This document shows, piece after piece, positions 24,377 to 35,810 of a stretch of DNA of 64,000 nt. The notes under the pieces are model-generated. The model was not told the origin of the DNA. It saw only the letters and a list, made by a program, of their open reading frames with translations, and did no database searches. The position numbers and the translations under genes are program-made. Source of the stretch: Burkholderiales bacterium (lineage in GTDB: Bacteria; Pseudomonadota; Gammaproteobacteria; Burkholderiales; Burkholderiaceae_C); the NCBI GenBank assembly GCA_947464185.1, contig CANHVY010000006.1, positions 1-64,000 of the forward strand, written 5' to 3'. How positions within the stretch are numbered: position 1 is the stretch's first letter; each line of letters begins with the position of its first letter.

Positions 24377-25416
24377 ACAAGACAGATCCACAGGGCACGG
24401 GAAGTGCCGAGTCATCGTCAAGCCCCCCGGAGGCCGAACAGGGCCTGGGACCCGCGCTACCCAAGGTCGCCTTCGTCGATGACGACCCCGATCTGCTGGA
24501 CGGCCTGCGGCGGAGCCTGCGCCGGCTGAACCTGGGTTGGTCTGTGTCCTTCTACCGGGACCCCGGCGTGGCGCTGGCGGCGCTACGAGAGGCTCCGGTC
24601 GACGTTGTGGTGCTGGACATCCGCATGCCCGATATGAATGGAGTCACGCTGGCGGGCAGGCTGGCCAGGACGTGTCCGCAGACCCTGTCCATCGTGCTTT
24701 CCGGCTCGACGGACTTCGATGTCGCTATCTCGTCGATCAACGTCGGCCGCATCTTCCGCTACCTGATCAAGCCTTGCCCGACGCCGACACTGGTGTCGGC
24801 CGTGAAGGCCGCCTTGGACAGCCGGTCCGCTGCTGCTTCCTCCACCGACCAGGCGGTCTCCGCGAAGGCCGCGATCGACCTGCTGAAGTCCGGGGTCATC
24901 GTCCTGGGGCCCCGGGGGCAGGTGCTGTTCACGAACCAGCGCGCTGGCAGCCTGCTGTCCTGGCGCGACGGTCTCACCGTCGACAACTCAGGCGTCTGCC
25001 GGGCCTCCGACACCGAGGACACCCGTCGCCTGCACCAGGCCGTGCGGGCCGCCCGCGACAAGGGCCTGTCTGATGCACTGACGCTGCAGTCCCGACAGCA
25101 TGGGCCGCTGCGCATCGTCGTTCGCCCAGGTGAGGACGAAGGAAACGCAGGGCCGGTGACCTGCCTGTACCTGTTCGCCGAGGATGACGATCCCGCCATC
25201 GACCCTCACCTGCTGCGCGGCATGTTCGGCCTGACGCCCTCGGAAAGCAGGCTGGCGGCGGCGCTTGCCAGCGGCCTGTCCCTCGAGGCCACGGCCGAAC
25301 GTGAAGCCTGGACGCTGAGTTCGGCGCGCAGCTATCTGAAGACCGTGTTTGGCAAGGTCGGTGTATCGCGTCAGGCCGATCTGGTGCGGGTTGTGTTGAG
25401 AAACACCGGCCAATAG
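24373..25416 (+). CDS. Response regulator: receiver, PAS-like middle, LuxR-type helix-turn-helix
   Basis: 347 aa from ATG 24373. The receiver (about 33-150) has VDDDPD, the phospho-aspartate in VVLDIRMPDMNG, LSGS and K in YLIKPC. A PAS-like segment follows (GVIVLGPRGQVLFTNQRAGSLL). The C-terminus is a LuxR-type DNA-binding domain (GLTPSESRLAAALASGLSLE, then LKTVFGKVGVSRQADLV). The longer ORF-track version runs back through the dioxygenase remnant and is rejected. It faces the big histidine kinase tail to tail with 41 bp between, and is its probable partner. Confidence 0.8.
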   Translation: MNKTDPQGTGSAESSSSPPEAEQGLGPALPKVAFVDDDPDLLDGLRRSLRRLNLGWSVSFYRDPGVALAALREAPVDVVVLDIRMPDMNGVTLAGRLARTCPQTLSIVLSGSTDFDVAISSINVGRIFRYLIKPCPTPTLVSAVKAALDSRSAAASSTDQAVSAKAAIDLLKSGVIVLGPRGQVLFTNQRAGSLLSWRDGLTVDNSGVCRASDTEDTRRLHQAVRAARDKGLSDALTLQSRQHGPLRIVVRPGEDEGNAGPVTCLYLFAEDDDPAIDPHLLRGMFGLTPSESRLAAALASGLSLEATAEREAWTLSSARSYLKTVFGKVGVSRQADLVRVVLRNTGQ

Positions 25417-25457
25417 CCGCGCTTGAGCAAGCCCGGCGACGGACCGTCGCGACCGTG

Positions 25458-28400
25458 CTACGCCGAGACGGGCAGGCTCACGGTGAAGCGTCCGCCGCCC
25501 AGCGGCGAGTCGCCCACCCAGATTTCCCCACCGTGCTGCTCGACGATGCCGCGGCAGATGTCCAGCCCTCTGCCCGTGCCCTTGCCGACATCCTTGGTCG
25601 TGAAGTAGCGGTCGAAAATGCGGCTTCGCAGGGCCTGCGGGACGCCAGGGCCGTTGTCGTCGACATGCACCACCACCGCGCCCGATTCCACGCCCAGGCT
25701 GATGCGCACGACGCCCCTGCGGCCATCGGACGCGGTCCTGACCGCGTCGCAGGCATTGGTCGTCAGGTTGACGAACACCTGGCTGATTTGTCCGGGGCTG
25801 CCTCGAAGCACCGGAATCGCGCGCTCACCGTGTAGCGAGACGTCGATGTCGTGCTTCCAGTTCCCTCGCGTGACGACCAGGCAGTGCTCCAGCACGGTGC
25901 GCAGGTCGATGCGCTCGTCGGGCGCCAGTTCCGGGTAGGCCGTGGTGCGGACCGCCTCCACGATTTCGGCCACCCTCCGACTGCCGTTCAGTGACTGCTC
26001 AAGCGCAAGCGGTATCTCCTTGAGCAGAAACTCCAGGTCCGCGTCGGCCGCCTGCCGTGCTGAACCGGCGCCACCCTGGCGCTGCAGTGCGGAGATCAGT
26101 TCGGCGAACGAATCCCTCAGGAAATGCAGGTTGTCGCTGATGTACTGCATTGGCGTGTTGATCTCGTGCGCGATGCCTCCTGCCAGCGCGCCCAGGGCCT
26201 CGAACTTCTGTGCCTGCTGCAGGTCCTGTTCGAGCTTGCGTGCCCTCAGTGCGTCGTCGCGCCTGCGCAGGGCTTCCGCGATCAGCGGGGCAAAGCGCTG
26301 GAACAGCAGCGCCTTGCTCGGGTCCAGGACCTTCGCCACAGTGCCCGCCGCCACCAGCAGGTAGGCGCCGCCCCTGGGTTCGACGCGTGCCGTGGCCAGC
26401 CAATGCAGCCGGGCGGAAGGCCACTGGTCGACCAGATGGCTGTAGACCGGCACAGCCGACAGGTCGCCCACCAGCCGGTGCAATCTCCCGGCCAGGTGGT
26501 TGACGAGTGCCCTGTCCTGACGGAAGTCCTCCCACCAGGCCGGGTGCCCGAGGCACTGCAGATCCTGCCGTTCATCCAGCGGCAGCAAGGCGATGCAGTC
26601 TGTCTCCATGGCCTGGGCCAGTTGCTCCAGCAGGTGGATCGGGCCGTCGGCCAGGTCCTGCGTCTCGCTGAAGCTGCGCAGGGCTTCCACCAGCAATTCG
26701 CTGGCCAGTCGCATCTGCCGGTCGCGCTCGTGCAGCCTCTGCATCTCCAGCAACGCACCGGCAAGCTTGGCCTCTGACGCCACCTGCTGCTGCACCACCG
26801 CATCCTGGATATGGCGACGTTCCTTCTCCTGTCGCAGCTTCTCGGTTGCCTCGTGACGCGCGACCTCCAGCTTCGCTCGGCCGCGCAGGTTGCGGGAGAT
26901 GTCGGAGAAGAAGCCAAGCAGCTTCTCCTCGCGGGGCGTGTAGTGGTATTTCCTGCTCAACGAATGGAAGCCCAGGAACCCTTCGCAGCCTTCAGCCCCG
27001 ATGAGGGGTATCGCCACCAGGCTCTTGACGCCATCAGGGTCCAGGAGCTTGCGCAGTCCGTCGGCGGCGGGCAGCGCCTCCACGCTCGGGATGCTCACGA
27101 TGCGGTTGGCCCGGTGGGCGTTCACCCACTCAGTCAGGTTGGCCAGCGGCACAGCCTGGCTCCTGTGGCGCCGCAGAGCGGTGCCGTCGGCGTACCAGTC
27201 GTGCGTGTTGCAGGCCGTGAAAGCATCCCAGTCATAGGAGTAGATGTAGGCTCGGTCCGCCTCCATGTAGCTGCCGAGCTGGCCCAGGGCTTCCACGATC
27301 GCGGTATCGACCTGTTCCACCGGGGTGTTGAGGTAGCGCGATGCAATGCCCATCAGCAGATCGAGCAACGAGGTCTCCGCCTCGAGATTCTTCTTGAGTT
27401 CGCCCACATCGCGCGTGATCAGCACCACTGCCCGGTCTGGTGTCCTGGTCAGCGATGCCTCCTGGTAGGAGATAGGCGCCCGTGAACCCACCGCTCGCAG
27501 ATACCCGCGCCAGCGGCCCAGATCCTCCAGGCTGGCATGCGCCTCCAGCGCGACGGCTTCTCGGTCGGCCGGTGGGCAGATCTGCCACCACTCCCGGCCG
27601 ATCCAGGCCCCGGGGTGGTCTGCGCCGAACGACCGGATGAAGGCCGAGTTCACGTAGGTCAGCCGTCCGTCGGCATCGGCCATGGCGATGGCGTCCTGGG
27701 AGGCGTCCATGGCGGCCACCCTGTGCCAGACCGCCTGCTGTTCGGCCCGCTTGAGCTGCGTGATGTCGCTTCTCAGGGCGATGAAACCGCCCTGGGAAGT
27801 GCGCAGCTTCACGCTTCGCACCCAGCGGCCGTCAGCGAGCTCCAACTCCGCGGACCACCTCCCTTGCGCCTCCAGCATCGCCAGCCTTTCGGCCAGCCAG
27901 ACCTCCTCCTGGCCCTTGGCCTGCGGATACTCACCCCGCAGAAGCTCTTCCCTCATCAGAGCTTGCAGCGTGACTCCAGGCAGCATGTCGGCCACCAGGG
28001 GGTGCAGGTCGAGATAGGCCCGGTTGTGCAACATGAGCGGCCCGTCTGGGCTGAACATGGCGAACCCATCAGGCAAGGCCTGGACGGCGGCCTGCAGCAT
28101 GGCGCTGGCCGCCTCGGCCTGGGCGGCAAGGTCCTTCAGCCCCTGCGCCTGGCGCCTTTCTTCCGTGATGTCGGTCTGGACCGCGACGTATCCGTCGAGA
28201 AGGCCTTCAGCCGTCAAGACAGGTTGAATGTCCAGGTGCAGCCAGTACTCCCGGCCCGACTTGCTGCGATTCAGGATCTCGGCCCGGACCGGCCGCCGGG
28301 CGCTCAGGCCGGCGCGGATGCTGTCGATGGTTGCGGGGTCCGTGCCCTCGAACTGCAGCAGTTCTCCGGGCCGCCGCCCCATCACCTCCTGCAGCGTGTA

Positions 28401-28934
28401 GCCCGAGGTGCGCGTGAAGGCTTCGTTCACCCACTCGATGCGCTGCCTGGCGTCCGTGACGACGACGAGATTCGACGTCCGCCGGGCCACCTGCGCCAGG
28501 CGGTCCAGCATGCGCGTGTTGCGGACGTCGGCGCTGGCATCGCGCACCATCACGCAATAGCCCTCGGGCCTGTCCTGCCCGCCACTCCAGCGGGGACAGA
28601 CCCGCAGTTCCATCAGGCAGCCCTCGTCCCCGGCACCGCCCTCCAGCATGCGCTGGGCAGGCCGGCCACTTCTCATGCAATCGCGCAGGGCCTCCCCTGC
28701 CGCGAGCCGGAACCCGGGCCGCAGATGCAGGTCCAACTCAGCCCCCGGCTCCAGCGCGAGCGTGCTGCCCAGTTCGTCCAGCAGGTGAAGGTCACCGGAA
28801 CAGCTGCCCGTCAGCTTGCCCCGGTCATCGAGGTCGATGACCAGCGTGCCCCCAGTGGACGCAGGCAAGGGCGGCGTCACCAAGGATTCCTGGGGCCAGC
28901 CCGGGCGACCCGCCTGCACCACTTGCCTGCTCAA
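25458..28934 (-). CDS. Multi-sensor PAS/GAF histidine kinase
   Basis: 1158 aa with no membrane helices, so soluble. In order: a weak N-terminal PAS-like region; PAS at about 145-260 (VVVTDARQRIEWVNEAF); a PAS_7-like domain at about 280-395; PAS at about 400-515 (IAMADADGRLTYVNSAF); GAF at about 520-690; a second GAF-like region; HisKA with AGGIAHEINTPMQYI near residue 920; and HATPase with NLTTNACDA, VDDNGPGVP and GTGRGLDI. The start is TTG, overlapping the FIST gene stop (TTGA), so the two are coupled. The context FIST, kinase, REC-EAL resembles NosP/NahK modules that sense nitric oxide through the FIST partner. Confidence 0.85.
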   Translation of the reverse strand: MSRQVVQAGRPGWPQESLVTPPLPASTGGTLVIDLDDRGKLTGSCSGDLHLLDELGSTLALEPGAELDLHLRPGFRLAAGEALRDCMRSGRPAQRMLEGGAGDEGCLMELRVCPRWSGGQDRPEGYCVMVRDASADVRNTRMLDRLAQVARRTSNLVVVTDARQRIEWVNEAFTRTSGYTLQEVMGRRPGELLQFEGTDPATIDSIRAGLSARRPVRAEILNRSKSGREYWLHLDIQPVLTAEGLLDGYVAVQTDITEERRQAQGLKDLAAQAEAASAMLQAAVQALPDGFAMFSPDGPLMLHNRAYLDLHPLVADMLPGVTLQALMREELLRGEYPQAKGQEEVWLAERLAMLEAQGRWSAELELADGRWVRSVKLRTSQGGFIALRSDITQLKRAEQQAVWHRVAAMDASQDAIAMADADGRLTYVNSAFIRSFGADHPGAWIGREWWQICPPADREAVALEAHASLEDLGRWRGYLRAVGSRAPISYQEASLTRTPDRAVVLITRDVGELKKNLEAETSLLDLLMGIASRYLNTPVEQVDTAIVEALGQLGSYMEADRAYIYSYDWDAFTACNTHDWYADGTALRRHRSQAVPLANLTEWVNAHRANRIVSIPSVEALPAADGLRKLLDPDGVKSLVAIPLIGAEGCEGFLGFHSLSRKYHYTPREEKLLGFFSDISRNLRGRAKLEVARHEATEKLRQEKERRHIQDAVVQQQVASEAKLAGALLEMQRLHERDRQMRLASELLVEALRSFSETQDLADGPIHLLEQLAQAMETDCIALLPLDERQDLQCLGHPAWWEDFRQDRALVNHLAGRLHRLVGDLSAVPVYSHLVDQWPSARLHWLATARVEPRGGAYLLVAAGTVAKVLDPSKALLFQRFAPLIAEALRRRDDALRARKLEQDLQQAQKFEALGALAGGIAHEINTPMQYISDNLHFLRDSFAELISALQRQGGAGSARQAADADLEFLLKEIPLALEQSLNGSRRVAEIVEAVRTTAYPELAPDERIDLRTVLEHCLVVTRGNWKHDIDVSLHGERAIPVLRGSPGQISQVFVNLTTNACDAVRTASDGRRGVVRISLGVESGAVVVHVDDNGPGVPQALRSRIFDRYFTTKDVGKGTGRGLDICRGIVEQHGGEIWVGDSPLGGGRFTVSLPVSA

Positions 28935-30127
28935 CGCCCGAACACGATGGAGGAAATCATCAGGTTGCCGTGTTGCACCGGCCCCTGCGACATCACGCCC
29001 TGCTCGCCGAAGGTGAAGCCCACCACCATGGGAACGCCGGGGGCCGTGCGCTTCAGAGTGGCCTGAATCTCGTCGAGCCGGTCACGCACCTGCAGCATGC
29101 AGCCGCCGCAGTAGTACATCACCATCGCCTTGATCTGGGCGGGGTCGAGGTCGGCGTACCGGCTGGCCGAGCGCAGGACGCTGCTCGCCCGATTGACCAG
29201 CGTCCCGGTCGTGCCCTTCATGAACACTAGTTCGTCACCCACCGCGACGCGCGTGAACAGTGTCAGCGAGCCATCGGCGCAGATGTTCTCCGGGTGCGAC
29301 AGGGTATAGACGGGCATGTCCCTCAGGGCCCCGACCTGCCGGCCCAGCGGTGTCAGCGCCGAGGCCATCAGGATGTTGATACTGCCAGTGGTGGGCCGGC
29401 GGATTGAACCCTCAGTCCAGCGCTCGAAGACATCGGCCGCGGGCTTTCCTTCGATCTCCAGGATGCGCCGGCCCTCGGCGCGGGTGATCACACCGCGCTG
29501 CTCTGAAGGAGCGTAGGCGCTCTCGAATGCGGCGTAGACGCCCACGCTGGGAAACAGCACGCTCACCATGGCCCCGGCGGCCCGGGGCTCGTCACCGTCC
29601 AGGATGCGCCAGCTGCCGCTGATGTCATTGTCTGCGGCCGAACCTCCGATGATGGGTGTCTCCACCCCGACCACGGACTTCACGCCGGCCAGGAAGTCCT
29701 CTTCGTCGCCCGGTGTGGCACAGACGAGCACCAGTGCCGGAATCTCGCCAGGGCGCCCTGCATCCTGCAGCGCGCGTTGCGCCAGGTGCCTGCCCACGGA
29801 TTCAGACCCCTCCGACAGCTCGCCCGCGGCCAGCCCGTAGTCGCCAGAGGAATCGCTGATGGCCAGCAGAGCCAGGCCCCCGTCAGGCGCCATCGCGACG
29901 AGGGCGTCGGTCATGCCGCCCAGGCAGGACGTTGCCGCGTGCAGGCGCACTCCCGGCCAGCGTTCCCGGAGGACGCGGCCGATCTCCTGGAGCGACAGAA
30001 CGCAGTTGGCGTGCACCACAACGAAATCGGCCCTGGAGATACCGGCTGCCGTAACCTGCGCCACGCATTCGGTCGCTGCGGACGTTGCGTTGGTTTGCGT
30101 GGAGCACGCGCTTGCTGCCTTGAACAT
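28931..30127 (-). CDS. FIST-domain sensor protein (NosP-like candidate)
   Basis: 398 aa from ATG 30127, preceded by GGAGGT 8 bases upstream; the 24 extra residues of the ORF track are not supported. FIST_N (about 30-220, with VVVHANCVLSLQEIGRVL and CLGGMTDALVAM) is followed by FIST_C (about 240-390, ending with YYCGGCMLQVRDRLDEI). FIST proteins are cytosolic small-ligand sensors. NosP-type members bind heme and nitric oxide and control a co-encoded kinase. The order REC-EAL, FIST, kinase with 2-bp spacing and overlap supports that kind of job. Heme binding cannot be judged from sequence alone. Confidence 0.75.
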   Translation of the reverse strand: MFKAASACSTQTNATSAATECVAQVTAAGISRADFVVVHANCVLSLQEIGRVLRERWPGVRLHAATSCLGGMTDALVAMAPDGGLALLAISDSSGDYGLAAGELSEGSESVGRHLAQRALQDAGRPGEIPALVLVCATPGDEEDFLAGVKSVVGVETPIIGGSAADNDISGSWRILDGDEPRAAGAMVSVLFPSVGVYAAFESAYAPSEQRGVITRAEGRRILEIEGKPAADVFERWTEGSIRRPTTGSINILMASALTPLGRQVGALRDMPVYTLSHPENICADGSLTLFTRVAVGDELVFMKGTTGTLVNRASSVLRSASRYADLDPAQIKAMVMYYCGGCMLQVRDRLDEIQATLKRTAPGVPMVVGFTFGEQGVMSQGPVQHGNLMISSIVFGR

Positions 30128-30129
30128 GT

Positions 30130-31353
30130 TCACATACCTCCTGCCGGCTGGCCACACTGCCAGGCGAGCGCATCGAATCTGCCATGCGTTGAAAGACATT
30201 GCTTCAACAGTTGCTGCACCGTCAGGCCCGGCGCGAAGAGAAAGCCCTGGAACTGGTGGACCCCCAGCCCGTGGAGCAGCGAGGCCTGCGTGAGCGTCTC
30301 GACGCCTTCGGCCACGACCTCCAGATGAAGTGCTCGCGAGAGATCGACGATGGAGCGCACGATCTCGCGGTGCCTGGCGTTGTGCACCACGTCGGCAACG
30401 AAGGACCGGTCGATCTTCAGCATGTCGACATCGAGCTGCCTGAGCAACTCCAGCGAGGCATGGCCCGTACCAAAGTCGTCCAGCGCGGTGCGCGCACCCA
30501 AGCCCTGAAGGGCGCTCAGCAGGTCCCGCGCCGGTTCCGTCTGCTCCAGCTTGTGGCTTTCAGTGATCTCAACCTCCAGGCGATTCAGGGGCATGCCGGA
30601 CCCGGCGATGGTCGAGCGTATGTCGCCCATCAGGTCATAGGTGCCGATGCTGGCAGCGGAGACGTTGACCGAAATCGACAGCTCGGCCCCCCCGTCCTTC
30701 AGCGTCCGCCATGCTCTGCCGGTCTCACGCAGCACCCAGCGGGTGATGCCGTCAATCAACCCCATGGCTTCGGCCACGGGAATGAATTCGGCCGGCGGCA
30801 CCGGGCCACGCCGGGGGTGGTGCCAGCGCAGCAGCGCTTCGGTAGCCACCAGCCGCCCGTCTGTTGCATCGATGCGCGGCTGCAGCAGCAGCCTGAACTG
30901 CGCGTCATGATCCGCATCTGCCAGTTCGGCGGCGATCCACTGCTGCCTCGGGTTCAGCGGTACCGCATGCCGCGCGGCGGCGGCCTTGGCGCTGCCGATC
31001 GCCTTGCGCAGGACCTGCTGCAACTCCGCCGCGGGCGTAGGCTTCTGCAGGAAGGCGATGACGCCGGCACGGTTGATGGCCTCCATCAGGGCTGACCGGT
31101 CTCCATGGCCGCTCAACATCACCCGTGGGATAGCCGGCGCAATCTGGCGCGCACGCTCCAGCAGCGTCACCCCGTCCATGGCGCTCATGGCCAGATCGCT
31201 GACGATCGCGGCGTAGCGCTCACCCCCGGCCAGACGGCGCAACGCCTCGTGGGCGCAGGAAACCGGATCGATGGTGAAGTAGCGGCCCAGTGCGCGGCGG
31301 ATGCCATCGAGCACTTGCAGTTCATCGTCGACGATCAGTATGCGGTCCATCAA
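30130..31353 (-). CDS. Response regulator with EAL domain (c-di-GMP phosphodiesterase)
   Basis: 407 aa. The receiver has VDDE, D53 in VSDLAMS and K in FLQKPT. The EAL domain begins at about 150 and keeps the catalytic signature: E172 in TEALLRW, NVSAAS, EITES, DDFGTGHASL, KIDRSFV and E in VVAEGVET. It is therefore predicted to degrade c-di-GMP on phosphorylation. It is the first gene of a leftward operon: FIST starts 2 bp after its stop, and the kinase overlaps FIST. Output would be the switch between sessile and motile states. Confidence 0.85.
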   Translation of the reverse strand: MMDRILIVDDELQVLDGIRRALGRYFTIDPVSCAHEALRRLAGGERYAAIVSDLAMSAMDGVTLLERARQIAPAIPRVMLSGHGDRSALMEAINRAGVIAFLQKPTPAAELQQVLRKAIGSAKAAAARHAVPLNPRQQWIAAELADADHDAQFRLLLQPRIDATDGRLVATEALLRWHHPRRGPVPPAEFIPVAEAMGLIDGITRWVLRETGRAWRTLKDGGAELSISVNVSAASIGTYDLMGDIRSTIAGSGMPLNRLEVEITESHKLEQTEPARDLLSALQGLGARTALDDFGTGHASLELLRQLDVDMLKIDRSFVADVVHNARHREIVRSIVDLSRALHLEVVAEGVETLTQASLLHGLGVHQFQGFLFAPGLTVQQLLKQCLSTHGRFDALAWQCGQPAGGM

Positions 31354-31558
31354 TACGCGGCCATGACAAGGTGGAAGTTCCAGGCGGGCTGCTCAGCCCT
31401 GCGGCTTGAAGAAAGACTCGACAGACCGTGCAGCGCCTCCTGTGGGCCTTGACTGTGACAGCGCCGCCAGGCCGCTGCCATCCCCGTTTGAGGGGTCATG
31501 CTGTCGTCGGACTGGACCGCCGGGTCTCGGGGTGCGGAGTGCCGCACGGCAGGCTGCC

Positions 31559-31720
31559 CTGGGCCTGCAGACCGCCTCAGACGCACCGCTGCAGAGCGAC
31601 GAAGGCGCCGACTTCCGCACCTTCCGCATCGGCCTGTTCGGCCTGGACAAGCTGGGCCAGACCGAGCGGGCCTTCAAGCCGCAGGAGCAGGCGCTGGGCA
31701 CGATTGCGCAAGGCCGGTGA
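31559..31720 (+). pseudogene. C-terminal fragment of the class V aminotransferase (duplicate)
   Basis: 53 codons, [19 protein letters not shown] and on through [10 protein letters not shown] to a TGA, match the end of the aminotransferase at 22002-23180 with long runs of identical nucleotides. Nothing upstream resembles the rest of the enzyme and the lysine region is absent, so it is dead. It is on the same strand and in the same order as in the intact module. It thus marks the far end of the decayed second module copy. The 200 bp before it show no other recognisable content. Confidence 0.8.
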
Positions 31721-31809
31721 CCGGCATCGCGGCCAGCAATGGCAGCTTGAACCAGCAAGCAGCCACCAGACTGGAGGCCTGCATCGCCCTTGTTACCAAC
31801 AAGGTCAAT

Positions 31810-31887
31810 TTGAACTAACACGTTCACCAAAAGAACTCTTTAGTTCACAATGCAAACTCGTTAGTTCAAAATCAGTCCGTTTGAACT
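31810..31887. promoter_or_regulatory. Array of GTTCA inverted repeats upstream of the fasciclin gene
   Basis: Within 80 AT-richer bases there are three dyads built from the same half-site: TTGAAC-N6-GTTCA at 31810, GAACT-CTTT-AGTTC at 31833-31846, and a perfect AGTTCAAA-N9-TTTGAACT at 31863-31887. The last is 33 bp before the fasciclin ATG. Clustered, evenly oriented copies suggest binding of a dimeric regulator. The regulator is not identified. Confidence 0.6.
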
Positions 31888-31919
31888 GCCGTAATGTTCT
31901 CTCCACTGAAGGAATCTTC

Positions 31920-32387
31920 ATGTTCAAGAAACTGATCGCTCTGTCTGCCGCCACCGTCTTCTCGTTTGCAGCGAACGCCGCCAACCACGGCAAAGACATC
32001 GTTGACACCGCTGTGGCCGCCGGCCAGTTCAAGACCCTGGCGACCGCCCTGCAAGCCGCAGGCTTGGTGGAGACTCTCAAGGGCAAGGGTCCGTTCACGG
32101 TGTTTGCGCCCACTGACGAGGCATTTGCCAAAATCCCGAAGGCTGACCTGGACGCCCTGCTGAAGGACAAGGCCAAGCTGACCGCCGTGCTGACGTACCA
32201 CGTCGTGCCCGGCAAGGTGATGGCCAAGGATGTCAAGGCTGGCAAAGTCAAGACGGTCCAAGGAAGCGAGTTGACGGTGGCCACCATGGGTGGCGTCACG
32301 GTCGACAATGCCAAGGTCATCAAGACCGACATTGCCGCCAGCAACGGCGTGATCCACGTGATCGACACCGTGGTGTTGCCGAAGTAA
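31920..32387 (+). CDS. Fasciclin-domain secreted protein
   Basis: 155 aa from ATG 31920 with AAGGAA 6 bases upstream. A signal peptide ends near ANAANHG. A single FAS1 domain follows with [25 protein letters not shown] and the closing [13 protein letters not shown]. The ORF-track start 490 bp upstream is not real. Bacterial FAS1 proteins are periplasmic or secreted adhesion/stress proteins. It is monocistronic, with an operator array in front and a strong terminator 30 bp behind. Its codons use more A/T than the neighbours. Confidence 0.85.
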   Translation: MFKKLIALSAATVFSFAANAANHGKDIVDTAVAAGQFKTLATALQAAGLVETLKGKGPFTVFAPTDEAFAKIPKADLDALLKDKAKLTAVLTYHVVPGKVMAKDVKAGKVKTVQGSELTVATMGGVTVDNAKVIKTDIAASNGVIHVIDTVVLPK

Positions 32388-32416
32388 TCGCATCTCAACG
32401 CGGCTTGGATTTTGGA

Positions 32417-32441
32417 AGCGGCCCACGGGCCGCTCTTTTTT
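32417..32441 (+). terminator. Rho-independent terminator of the fasciclin gene
   Basis: Perfect 8-bp stem agcggccc-ac-gggccgct followed by C and six T residues, 30 bp after the fasciclin stop. The T-run is only on the plus strand. Confidence 0.85.
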
Positions 32442-32600
32442 CGCCTGAGCTTGCCGCTGCTGCCCAAGACCAGGCTCGCGAGATCGACCCCATTAGTCCA
32501 TGCTGCCTGATGGACAGGCCTGGGCTGGGGAAAGTCACCTCCCCGAGGCGCAATCGTTGACCCGGGAACCGAACGGCCCAAGGCGCGCCCGCTGGCTGGC

Positions 32601-34873
<2,273 letters not shown>

Positions 34874-34950
34874 GAGCGACTCCGCCATCACGTGGCCGGG
34901 CCGTCCCTGGCGCGGCCTTCTTGTGTCAATTGGGGAAAGTCTGACTCAAG

Positions 34951-34967
34951 TTTGGCGAAAAGCCAAA
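34951..34967. repeat. Short inverted repeat upstream of flagellin
   Basis: TTTGGC-gaaaa-GCCAAA, a perfect 6-bp dyad about 80 bp upstream of the flagellin start, in the 240-bp gap divergent from the GST gene. It could be a binding site; no clear sigma-28 or sigma-54 promoter was recognised beside it. Confidence 0.4.
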
Positions 34968-35112
34968 TCGGGGCCGCGCTGCAGCGTGTGGAAGTTCACC
35001 CTTCCGCCTGGGCGGCCCTCGCCGGTCGGTGCAGACCCGGACACGGTCTGGCGCCAGCACCCGTGGTGCAATCCGGTTCACTCTCGTGACCAACCCTCCC
35101 CCTGAACCTGCC

Positions 35113-35796
35113 ATGCTCCAACTCCTCATCGCCAACAAGAACTACTCCTCCTGGTCCATGCGGCCCTGGGTGCTGATGCGCCAGGCGGGCATCGCCTTCG
35201 AGGAAGTGATGGTGCCGTTCGACGACTTCGCGCAAGCTTCGCCCTTCAAGCAGCGGGTCCTGGCGCTCAATCCCGTCGGCAAGGTGCCCGTCCTGGTGGA
35301 CGGCTCGCTGGCCGTGTGGGACTCGCTGGCCATCGCCGAAACGCTGGCCGAGCGATTCCCCGAGAAGCGGCTGTGGCCAGTCGAGCCGGCAGCGCGTGCC
35401 CGGGCGCGCAGCATCTGCGCCGAGATGCACGCCGGCTTCAGCAGCCTGCGCAGCCACTGCCCGATGAACATCGAGGCCTCGCTGCCGGAGATCGGCGCCA
35501 TCGTCTGGCGCGACCAGTCAGGCGTGCGCGCTGATGTCGCGCGCATCCAGTCCATGTGGGAAGGCCTGCTGCTGCAGCACGGCGGGCCCATGCTCTTTGG
35601 CGAGTTCTCGATCGCCGACGCCTACTACGCCCCGGTATGCATGCGGCTGCGCACCTACGCGCTGCCCGTGTCAGACACGGTGCGCGCCTACATGGACCGC
35701 GTCAGCGCCCTGCCGGCCGTGGCCGAGTGGATCGCCGACGCGCTTGCCGAAGCTCGCTTCGTCATCGAGGACGAGCCCTACCGGGCCAGGCGCTGA
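35113..35796 (+). CDS. Glutathione S-transferase family protein
   Basis: 227 aa from ATG 35113. The thioredoxin-like N-domain begins LLIANKNYSSWSMRPWVLM, where the serine in SSWS is the usual activating residue. It continues with the cis-proline segment GKVPVLVDG and WDSLAIAETLAE for glutathione contact. The helical C-domain contains LFGEFSIADAYYAPV. It is cytosolic and probably detoxifying. It is convergent with the sulfatase gene, 14 bp apart. Confidence 0.85.
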   Translation: MLQLLIANKNYSSWSMRPWVLMRQAGIAFEEVMVPFDDFAQASPFKQRVLALNPVGKVPVLVDGSLAVWDSLAIAETLAERFPEKRLWPVEPAARARARSICAEMHAGFSSLRSHCPMNIEASLPEIGAIVWRDQSGVRADVARIQSMWEGLLLQHGGPMLFGEFSIADAYYAPVCMRLRTYALPVSDTVRAYMDRVSALPAVAEWIADALAEARFVIEDEPYRARR

Positions 35797-35810
35797 ACCC
35801 GCCCTCGCCC

